50,761 nt of DNA from Comamonas denitrificans (GTDB lineage: Bacteria; Pseudomonadota; Gammaproteobacteria; Burkholderiales; Burkholderiaceae_C): positions 1 to 50,761 of the forward strand of contig NZ_JAFNME010000023.1 in assembly GCF_017368815.1 (NCBI RefSeq), in the 5' to 3' direction. Both the position numbers and the translations under genes were made by a program. Shown here in pieces: positions 44,653-50,761 of the stretch (positions within the stretch are counted from its first letter, which is position 1; every line of letters starts with the position of its first letter). The notes beneath the pieces were generated by a model that saw only the letters and a list, made by a program, of their open reading frames with translations, searched no databases and was not told the DNA's origin.

Positions 44653-44663
44653 AAAAGTGTGCC

Positions 44664-44669
44664 TATAAT
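44664..44669 (+). promoter_or_regulatory. -10 box of tRNA-Phe
   Basis: A perfect TATAAT in TGCCTATAATCACGG, 36 bases before the tRNA gene. No clear -35 was found. Confidence 0.55.
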
Positions 44670-44705
44670 CACGGCTTCACACAAGTTAGCACACTGCACT
44701 TGTTT

Positions 44706-44781
44706 GGCCCGGTAGCTCAGTTGGTAGAGCAGCGGATTGAAAATCCGCGTGTCGGCGGTTCGATCCCGTCCCAGGCCACCA
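44706..44781 (+). tRNA. tRNA-Phe (GAA)
   Basis: A 76-base tRNA with anticodon GAA in loop TTGAAAA and stem GCGGA/TCCGC; T-loop TTCGATC and CCA encoded. The acceptor is GGCCCGG on the 5' side but CCAGGCC on the 3' side, which leaves a C5-A68 mismatch where a C-G pair is expected. Confidence 0.95.
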
Positions 44782-44813
44782 AAACACTGTTTCTTGAGCA
44801 TTCAAGAAGCCCC

Positions 44814-44848
44814 AAAACCCGCTACTTCCCTAAGTAAGCGGGTTTTTT
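44814..44848 (+). terminator. Terminator after tRNA-Phe
   Basis: AAAACCCGCTACTT pairs with AAGTAAGCGGGTTTTTT apart from one bulged base, followed by a T run. Confidence 0.9.
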
Positions 44849-44942
44849 GTTTCCTAAGTAGCCCTTAATACTCTCGCAATGCCCCGCCGCAAGGCATGCG
44901 GCAGGATTTTCTCGCCAGGGTACTCAGCCGATCTGGTGGTGC

Positions 44943-45644
44943 TTATCGGGCCAGTGCTGCCCGCATGGCGTTGATCTCGGCCTGGTAGTCGGGTTTGCCA
45001 AAGATGGCGCTGCCCGCTACGAAGGTGTCGGCACCAGCGTCGGCCACGGCGCGGATGTTGCTGGCTTTGATGCCGCCATCGACCTCGAGGCGAATGTCTT
45101 TGCCGCAGGCTTCAATGCGCTTGCGAGCGGCTTCCACCTTGCGCAAGGTGCTATCAATAAAGCTTTGCCCGCCAAAGCCGGGGTTCACGCTCATCAGCAA
45201 AATCAGGTCGATGTCTTCAATCACCCAATCGAGCACATCCAGCGGCAAAGCGGGGTTGAAGACCAGGCCCGGCTGGCAGCCGGCCGCTTTGATGGCCTGG
45301 ATGCTGCGGTGCACATGGGCGCTGGCATCGGGGTGAAAGCTGATCAGGTCGGCCCCGGCCTGGGCAAAGGCTTGGGCCAGCGCATCGACGGGTTGCACCA
45401 TCAGGTGCACGTCAATGGGCACGGGCTGGCCGCTGGGGGTGACGGCATGGGGTTTGAGCGCCTGGCAGACCATGGGGCCGAAGGTCAGATTGGGCACATA
45501 GTGGTTGTCCATCACGTCAAAGTGAATCCAGTCGGCACCGGCGGCAATCACGTTGCGCACCTCATCGCCCAGGCGGGCAAAGTCGGCGGACAAAATGGAT
45601 GGGGCAATGCGGTAGGTCGGGGCGGTGGGGGAGGGAGTATTCAT
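44943..45644 (-). CDS. rpe: Ribulose-phosphate 3-epimerase
   Basis: A TIM-barrel enzyme interconverting ribulose-5-phosphate and xylulose-5-phosphate in the pentose phosphate and Calvin pathways. I chose the ATG at 45644 (233 residues, [20 protein letters not shown]); ATG 45653 is also possible, and no Shine-Dalgarno decides. Motifs: [55 protein letters not shown] and [11 protein letters not shown] carry the metal and phosphate ligands. It is transcribed away from the membrane protein gene at 45706. Confidence 0.96.
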   Translation of the reverse strand: MNTPSPTAPTYRIAPSILSADFARLGDEVRNVIAAGADWIHFDVMDNHYVPNLTFGPMVCQALKPHAVTPSGQPVPIDVHLMVQPVDALAQAFAQAGADLISFHPDASAHVHRSIQAIKAAGCQPGLVFNPALPLDVLDWVIEDIDLILLMSVNPGFGGQSFIDSTLRKVEAARKRIEACGKDIRLEVDGGIKASNIRAVADAGADTFVAGSAIFGKPDYQAEINAMRAALAR

Positions 45645-45705
45645 GCGGCTCATAGGGCGCAATTGTCGCAGGCTTGGGCTGATGCCTCATTTACATTAGC
45701 GCCTT

Positions 45706-47682
45706 ATGCGCTCTTCTTACGACCTCTCCGCCCTGCTGGCGGAACTCGATCCCCATGCCGAGTTGGCAGAACGTCACCTGTGGCTGATTCATGTGCTGCA
45801 CTGGATGCGCTCGGCCGCGCCCTCGATTGAGGTGGCGATGGCCAAGGCAGAATCTTTTGTTGCGGCGTTTGAAGCCGATGAGGCTTTGCGCCTGCGTTTG
45901 CAACTGTGGTGGCAGCGCTTTAGCGACACGGTGGACATCACCACCTTGCTGGCCGATTTTGGTTTTGCGCCCCGCACGGCGATGGTGACGGAGCTGACCG
46001 AGCGCCTGCGCTTGAAATTGCTGCCGGGCACCCCGGAGACGATTGACGCGGCTGAGTTGTTCTCGATTGCGCTGACGCACGAGTTCGATGCCCGCTGGCT
46101 TACCGCTTTGCCCGAGCCGCTGCTGCAGCGCTTGACGGCGCTGCTGGTGCCCGAGGAGGCCCAGCAGGGCATTGGCTTTTGGCGCCACGCCCTGTTGGGG
46201 GCGATTACCTACTGCGCCGGACAAATTTTGGCCAATGGCTTTTCGCCCGAACTGCGCTTGCGCATGAGCGAAGAGGCCCGCGAGGAGCAGCCCTTTCACG
46301 CGCTGATTCACGATGTGGAGAGTTTTCGGATCGAATTTGTCCACGGCGTGCGCACGCCCGAACGCTTGGAGCAGGCTGAGCAGCGCCTGCGCGAACGCCT
46401 GGATGCCTGCCGCGCGGCCATTGGCACGGTGTACCAACACTTTGCCGCAGAGGGGATTTCGGTGGGGCTGGTGTTTCGTGTACGCCAGGTGCGCACCCGC
46501 ATCGTGCGCGTGCGCCAATTACTGGCCTGCCTGACCAGCGCGCACCCAGAGCAAGAGGCGGCGCGGCTGCTGGCCGGTTTTGTCAGCGTGGGGCGCGACC
46601 GGCGCAGCCTGCGCCACCTGTTGGCCACCAACTCGTCCCTGCTGGCGGCCAAGGTGACCGAGCGCAGCGCAGAAACCGGCGAACACTACATCAGCCACAA
46701 CCGCAGCGAATACCTGCAAATGGTGCGCCGTGCCGCCGGGGGCGGGCTGTTGATGTCGGTCACCACGCTGCTGAAATTTGGCTTGGCGGCGCTGGCGTTT
46801 TCGGCCTTTTGGGGCGGGTTTTGGGCCGGGGTGAACTACTCCATCAGCTTTGTGCTGATTCAGCTGCTGCACTGGACGGTGGCCACCAAACAGCCCGCGA
46901 TGACGGCCCCGGCCATGGCGGCCAAGCTCAAAGACATGCAGTCCAGTGAGGATGCCGCCCACACCTTAGAGGCGTTTGTCGATGAGGTTGCCAACCTGGT
47001 GCGCACCCAGGTGGCGGCCATTTTGGGCAACGTGCTGGTGGTCTTTCCGGCCGCGCTGGTTTTGTCCTTGCTGTGGTGGCAGATGTTTGGCGCGACCCCG
47101 CTGGATGCGGCCCATGCGCAATCGACTCTGGATTCTTTGCACGTCTTGGGCCCTTCGGCCCTGTTTGCCGCCTACACCGGGGTGCTGTTGTTTGCCAGCA
47201 GTTTGATCGCCGGCTGGGTGGAAAACTGGTTTGTTTTGCGCCGCCTGGATTCAGCGATACGGTATAACCCCGGTTTCACCCGCTGGCTGGGCAAGGGCCG
47301 TGCCAAGCGCTGGGGGGATTTTTGGCGGGCCAATATCTCGGGCTTTGCCGCCAATATCTCTTTGGGCATGATGCTGGGGCTGACCCCGGCGATTGCGGCG
47401 TTTTTTGGCCTGGGGCTGGAGGTGCGCCACGTCACCCTCTCGTCGGGCCAGCTGGGGGTGGCCAGCGCCACGTTTGGCCTGGGCGTGCTTGCCCTGCCGG
47501 CGTTTTGGTGGGCCTTGGCCCTGCTGCCGCTGAATGGGGCGCTGAACGTGATCGTCAGTTTTTATCTGGCGTTTCGCATGGCCTTGCGGGCCCACAACAT
47601 TAACGGCGTAGAGCGCTCGCGCATTTACGCCGCCATCCGCCAACGCTTGCGCTCCAAGCCAAGCAGCTTCTTCTTGCCCTAA
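45706..47682 (+). CDS. Membrane protein annotated as site-specific recombinase family
   Basis: A 658-residue protein of the family that databases call SpecificRecomb (Gcr). What I see does not look like a recombinase. Residues 1-345 are soluble and mostly helical, without a serine or tyrosine recombinase motif. Residues 346-630 contain about seven membrane helices (for example LLKFGLAALAFSAFWGGFWA, NVLVVFPAALVLSLLWWQMF and GVLALPAFWWALALLPLNGA). Conserved-looking features are HYISHNRSEYLQMVRRAAGG before the first helix and WVENWFVLRRLDSAIRYNP between helices. Start: ATG 45706, without a clear Shine-Dalgarno. Its role is unknown; a transport or envelope function is more plausible than DNA recombination. 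Confidence 0.8.
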   Translation: MRSSYDLSALLAELDPHAELAERHLWLIHVLHWMRSAAPSIEVAMAKAESFVAAFEADEALRLRLQLWWQRFSDTVDITTLLADFGFAPRTAMVTELTERLRLKLLPGTPETIDAAELFSIALTHEFDARWLTALPEPLLQRLTALLVPEEAQQGIGFWRHALLGAITYCAGQILANGFSPELRLRMSEEAREEQPFHALIHDVESFRIEFVHGVRTPERLEQAEQRLRERLDACRAAIGTVYQHFAAEGISVGLVFRVRQVRTRIVRVRQLLACLTSAHPEQEAARLLAGFVSVGRDRRSLRHLLATNSSLLAAKVTERSAETGEHYISHNRSEYLQMVRRAAGGGLLMSVTTLLKFGLAALAFSAFWGGFWAGVNYSISFVLIQLLHWTVATKQPAMTAPAMAAKLKDMQSSEDAAHTLEAFVDEVANLVRTQVAAILGNVLVVFPAALVLSLLWWQMFGATPLDAAHAQSTLDSLHVLGPSALFAAYTGVLLFASSLIAGWVENWFVLRRLDSAIRYNPGFTRWLGKGRAKRWGDFWRANISGFAANISLGMMLGLTPAIAAFFGLGLEVRHVTLSSGQLGVASATFGLGVLALPAFWWALALLPLNGALNVIVSFYLAFRMALRAHNINGVERSRIYAAIRQRLRSKPSSFFLP

Positions 47683-47728
47683 GGCCCCAGAAGCCCATGG
47701 CGGAGCCGACAACGAAAGGATTTGCGCC

Positions 47729-48931
47729 ATGACCGAACCCCTTGCTGCCAGCCACCTGCCCGCCATCCAGTGGTCGTTGGTGCTGGCGCTGGCCGCGCTG
47801 GTGGGCTATGCCTGCCAGCGCCAGCTGGGCCTGCCCAGGGTGCTGGGCTATGCCGCAGTGGGCAGCATTGCCGGATTTTTTGGTTTGGGGGCCGCGCTGT
47901 GGCCCTTGCACGGGCCGGTGCTGTTGCTGCTTGAGCTGGGCATTGCCGTGGTGCTGTTTGAGTGCGGTGCGCGCATCAATGTGCGCTGGTTTGTACACAA
48001 CCCCATGGTGCTGGTGCAAAGCGTGCTGGAGGCCAGCCTGACCTACGCGGCCGTGTTTTACGGCCTGCAGGCGGTGGGGGTGGAGGCCCGCAGTGCCGGG
48101 CCGCTGGGCCTGATTGCCATGGCCGCCTCCCCGGTGCTGCTCAGCCGCGTGATTGCCGATACCCGCGCCGCCGGGGCGGTGACCGACCGGGCGTTGACCC
48201 TGTCCACCTTATCCACCCTGTACGCCCTGGTGCTCAGTGCGGCCAAGGCGCAGATTTTTGCCAATCCGCAAGAGTCGCTGTGGCACGACATCACCCCGGT
48301 GCTGCAGGTGCTGCTGGTGTCGGCCGTGGTGGCGGGCGTGTTGTTTGCCCTGATTCATGCCGTGCTGCGCTGGATGAGCCCCTTGAGCCAAAACACCGCC
48401 ATTGTGCTGCTGGCGCTGATTGCGGCGACGGCGGCCAGCGCCAGTGGCCTGGGCGGCTCGGCCCCCTTGGCGGCGCTGCTGGCGGGCATGGTGCTGAAGT
48501 TTTTCCGCCCCCAGCCGCTGCCGTGGACGCAGGCGCTGGGCAGCATCAGCGCTTTGCTGGGCATGGTGGTGTTTGTGCTGGTGGCCGCCGTGGCCGCCCA
48601 TGCGCCGTGGACGGGCAGCATCCCGTTGGCCGTGCTGGCCTTGGTGGGCTTGCGCCTGGTGGCCAAAACCGTGGGCATTGGCCTGGGGCACTGGGGCAGC
48701 CACACCCATTGGCGGCAAACGCTGTGGACGGCCTGCACCATGGCTCCTTTATCTGCAGTAGCACTCGCAATGACGGTGCCATTTACAACCATTAGTGGCG
48801 GTGAAACCATTGCTGGCATTGCGCTACCAACTATTCTTTTAATGGAATTGCTCGGGGCCATGGCCGCCACCTGGGCGCTGCGCCGCGCTGGCGAGGCCCG
48901 CGATACCTTGGGAGTGCGCCATGACGCTTGA
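47729..48931 (+). CDS. CPA2-like cation:proton antiporter
   Basis: A 400-residue polytopic membrane protein with about 11-13 helices, of the Na+/H+ exchanger (KefB/CPA2) superfamily. [20 protein letters not shown] matches the usual LxxPxVLGYLxxGxxxGP start, and [18 protein letters not shown] matches the second conserved block. No cytoplasmic TrkA-N domain follows. Helix 5 (residues about 156-172, [17 protein letters not shown]) lacks the acidic ion-binding residue (QD, ND or DD) of functional antiporters. It is followed, with an 11-base overlap, by the YbdK-type gene. Residues about 339-375 come from an AT-rich island. Confidence 0.82.
   Translation: MTEPLAASHLPAIQWSLVLALAALVGYACQRQLGLPRVLGYAAVGSIAGFFGLGAALWPLHGPVLLLLELGIAVVLFECGARINVRWFVHNPMVLVQSVLEASLTYAAVFYGLQAVGVEARSAGPLGLIAMAASPVLLSRVIADTRAAGAVTDRALTLSTLSTLYALVLSAAKAQIFANPQESLWHDITPVLQVLLVSAVVAGVLFALIHAVLRWMSPLSQNTAIVLLALIAATAASASGLGGSAPLAALLAGMVLKFFRPQPLPWTQALGSISALLGMVVFVLVAAVAAHAPWTGSIPLAVLALVGLRLVAKTVGIGLGHWGSHTHWRQTLWTACTMAPLSAVALAMTVPFTTISGGETIAGIALPTILLMELLGAMAATWALRRAGEARDTLGVRHDA
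48741..48853 (+). other. AT-rich codon island in antiporter gene
   Basis: By hand count, 48741-48850 is about 45% G+C, against a clearly GC-rich surround. TTA, TCT, GCA, GTA, CCA, ACA, AGT, CTA and CTT codons cluster here. The frame continues through a normal membrane helix pair. Confidence 0.7.
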
Positions 48932-50045
48932 AGCCTTTGCCCCTTCACAACCGCTGACCCTGGGCGTGGAGCTGGAGCTGCAACTGCTGAGCACCCACGA
49001 CTACGACCTGACCCCCTACGCGGCCGACATGCTGCGCCTGATGCGCCAGCACCACCCCGATTTGCCCGGCACCGTGGTGCCGGAGATGACGCGCAGCATG
49101 ATCGAAATCTCCACCGGCATCTGCCAGGACGGGGCCGATGCGCTGGCGCAGCTGACGCAAATTCGCAATGCCCTGGTGGCCTGCGCCGACAAGCTCAACA
49201 TCGCCATTGCCGGGGGCGGCACCCACCCCTTTCAGCAGTGGCACGAGCGGCGCATTTATGAAAAAGAGCGGTTTCACCAGCTCTCCAAACTGTACGGTTA
49301 CCTGACCAAGCAGTTCACCATTTTTGGCCAGCACGTCCACATTGGCTGCCCCGATGCCGATGCCGCCTTGCTCATGCTGCACCGCATGAGCCGCTACATC
49401 CCGCACTGCATTGCGCTGTCGGCCTCCAGCCCCTTTGTGCAGGGGCAGGACACAGCGTTTGATTCGGCGCGGCTCAACTCGGTGTTCGCCTTTCCCCTGT
49501 CGGGCCGCGCCCCGTGCGTGCTGACCTGGGCCGAGTTTGGCCAGTATTTCAACAAAATGACGGCCACCGGCGTGGTGCAGGGCATGAAGGATTTTTACTG
49601 GGACATCCGCCCCAAGCCCGAATTTGGCACCATCGAAATCCGCGTCTTTGACACCCCACTCTCCATCGAACGCGCGGCCGCCCTGGCCGCCTACGTGCAG
49701 GCGCTGGGGGCGTGGCTTTTAGACACCCAGCCCTTTACGCCCTGCGAGGATGATTACCTCGTTTACACCTTCAACCGCTTTCAGGCCTGCCGCTTTGGGC
49801 TGGAGGGGGTGTACGTCGATCCTGCCAACGGGGCGCACCTGTCGTTGGCCGAGCATATTTTGCGCACCATGGACACCATCGCCCCCTACGCGCACAGCGA
49901 TTTTTCCCTGCTGCGCACCAGCGTCGAGCAGCGCCACAACGATGCCCACTGGCTGCGCGAATGCCAGGCGCACACGCCGCTGCTGGGCGAAGTCTCGCGC
50001 CAAGCGGCGCTGCGCTTTCGCCAAGTCCCGCCCATGCAACCGTGA
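48921..50045 (+). CDS. YbdK-type carboxylate-amine ligase (GCS2 family)
   Basis: A 374-residue enzyme of the glutamate-cysteine ligase type 2 family. E. coli YbdK has weak gamma-glutamylcysteine synthetase activity in vitro; the real substrate is not settled. Motifs: [11 protein letters not shown] (metal-binding acidic pair), [35 protein letters not shown] and [19 protein letters not shown]. The ATG lies inside the antiporter gene's last codons (11-base overlap), so translation is coupled. thiL follows 70 bases later. Confidence 0.92.
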   Translation: MTLEAFAPSQPLTLGVELELQLLSTHDYDLTPYAADMLRLMRQHHPDLPGTVVPEMTRSMIEISTGICQDGADALAQLTQIRNALVACADKLNIAIAGGGTHPFQQWHERRIYEKERFHQLSKLYGYLTKQFTIFGQHVHIGCPDADAALLMLHRMSRYIPHCIALSASSPFVQGQDTAFDSARLNSVFAFPLSGRAPCVLTWAEFGQYFNKMTATGVVQGMKDFYWDIRPKPEFGTIEIRVFDTPLSIERAAALAAYVQALGAWLLDTQPFTPCEDDYLVYTFNRFQACRFGLEGVYVDPANGAHLSLAEHILRTMDTIAPYAHSDFSLLRTSVEQRHNDAHWLRECQAHTPLLGEVSRQAALRFRQVPPMQP

Positions 50046-50080
50046 CAAAACGGCTGATTTTTTATATGATTTTGGCCTCT

Positions 50081-50101
50081 AACGCTTATATTTAAAGCGT
50101 T
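50081..50101. repeat. Small inverted repeat upstream of thiL
   Basis: AACGCTT-ATATTTA-AAGCGTT, a perfect 7 bp stem, within the AT-rich 70 bp gap before thiL. TATTTAAAGCGTTGAAAGCT is a degenerate form of the element arm found at 8760-8780. Confidence 0.65.
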
Positions 50102-50115
50102 GAAAGCTCCCCTTT

Positions 50116-50761
50116 ATGAAGCAACCCTTGGGCGAATTTGACCTCATTCAGCGCTTCTTTCAGCGCCCAGCCCACCGCAGCCCCTTGGGCGTGGGCGACG
50201 ACTGCGCCCTGCTGGCCCCGCGCCCCGGCATGCAGCTGGCCGTCTCCAGCGACATGCTGGTGCAAGGCCGCCACTTTTTGCCCGACGTGGCCCCCCGCCT
50301 GCTGGGCCACAAGGCGCTGGCCGTCAATTTGTCGGACTTGGCCGCCTGCGGGGCCCAACCCCTGGCCTTTACCCTGGCCCTGGCCCTGCCGCACAGCGAC
50401 GAGGCCTGGTGCCAAGCCTTCAGCGAAGGGCTGTTCGCCCTGGCCGAAGCCCACGACTGCGAACTCATCGGCGGCGACACCACGCAAGGCCCGCTCACCA
50501 TCTGCATCACCGTGTTTGGGGAAGTGCCCAGCGGCCAAGCCATTTTGCGCAGCGGTGCCCAGGTGGGCGACGATATCTGGGTCAGCGGCACCCTGGGCGA
50601 TGCCCGCTTGGCGCTGGATGCCCTGCAGCGCCAGCACATGCTGCCGCCCCCCGTCTTGGCCCAGGCCCGCCAGCGCCTGGAAGCGCCCACCCCGCGCGTG
50701 GCCCTGGGCCAGGCGCTGCGCGGCATTGCCAGCAGCGCCCTGGACGTGAGCGATGGGCTGC
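50116..50761 (+). CDS. thiL: Thiamine-monophosphate kinase, 5' part
   Basis: The first 215 residues of ThiL, cut by the window end. It phosphorylates thiamine monophosphate to the active coenzyme. Start ATG 50116 gives MKQPLGEFDLIQRFF. Motifs: PLGVGDDCALLAP (magnesium site), SSDMLVQGRHFLPDV, KALAVNLSDLAACGAQP and LIGGDTTQGPL of the AIR synthase-like ATP-binding fold, and ALDVSDGL at the very edge. No TPP riboswitch fits in the 70 bp before it. Confidence 0.95.
   Translation, partial: MKQPLGEFDLIQRFFQRPAHRSPLGVGDDCALLAPRPGMQLAVSSDMLVQGRHFLPDVAPRLLGHKALAVNLSDLAACGAQPLAFTLALALPHSDEAWCQAFSEGLFALAEAHDCELIGGDTTQGPLTICITVFGEVPSGQAILRSGAQVGDDIWVSGTLGDARLALDALQRQHMLPPPVLAQARQRLEAPTPRVALGQALRGIASSALDVSDGL

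Noticed and set aside
45706-47682. Site-specific recombinase as evidence of a mobile element
   Set aside because: No integrase or resolvase motif, no flanking repeats or attachment sites, and housekeeping genes on both sides.
50046-50115. TPP riboswitch before thiL
   Set aside because: The 70 bp gap is too short and AT-rich and contains no thi-box-like conserved segments.

Overview
The window is a stretch of chromosome from a GC-rich betaproteobacterium, most likely a member of the Comamonadaceae (Burkholderiales). The evidence is the gene order: tRNA-Tyr/Gly/Thr-tuf-tRNA-Trp-secE-nusG-rplKAJL-rpoBC, the cluster rsmB-DUF4390-ntrY-ntrX-like, and the protein sequences themselves. There is no sign of prophage, insertion sequence, CRISPR array or rRNA operon. 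Almost everything is housekeeping, so the less familiar content lies in small repeats, leaders and a few poorly understood membrane and signalling genes.

Layout. 0-5 kb: a MOSC protein, a ProQ/FinO RNA chaperone, a DUF1439-like lipoprotein, a pirin, a SlyD-type isomerase and an orphan OmpR-type response regulator. Two copies of a ~163 bp palindromic repeat with AGAACGTGTTCA ends sit here. 5.3-8.6 kb: yajC-secD-secF (Sec translocon accessory complex). 8.8-9.8 kb: DUF493-lipB on the minus strand. 10-17.2 kb: a complete F1Fo ATP synthase operon, atpIBEFHAGDC. 17.3-18.4 kb: an unknown soluble protein and a cytochrome c5-like protein. 18.6-25.3 kb: a complete RND efflux system (membrane fusion protein, inner membrane pump, outer membrane factor) with a divergent TetR repressor and a likely AcrR-type operator between them. 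25.4-39.4 kb: tRNA cluster, tuf, secE, nusG, L11/L1/L10/L7-L12 and rpoBC, with RNA leaders typical of autoregulated r-protein genes. 39.5-44.6 kb: rsmB, a DUF4390 protein, an NtrY-like kinase and a short NtrX-like regulator, followed by tRNA-Phe. 44.9-50.8 kb: rpe, the membrane protein usually mislabelled 'site-specific recombinase', a CPA2-like antiporter lacking the usual TM5 aspartate, a YbdK-type ligase and the 5' part of thiL.

The pattern I find most worth following is a set of about 100 bp AT-rich islands. Five lie inside otherwise GC-rich genes (pirin, efflux outer membrane factor, membrane fusion protein, rsmB, antiporter). There the codon choice switches to rare A/T-rich codons without a break in the reading frame. 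Several intergenic AT-rich inverted repeats (secF/lipB, upstream of 17331, rpoB/rpoC, upstream of thiL) share with some of these islands a core resembling ATAGCTGCTTGCGCTTTATT. I do not know a published name or function for this.
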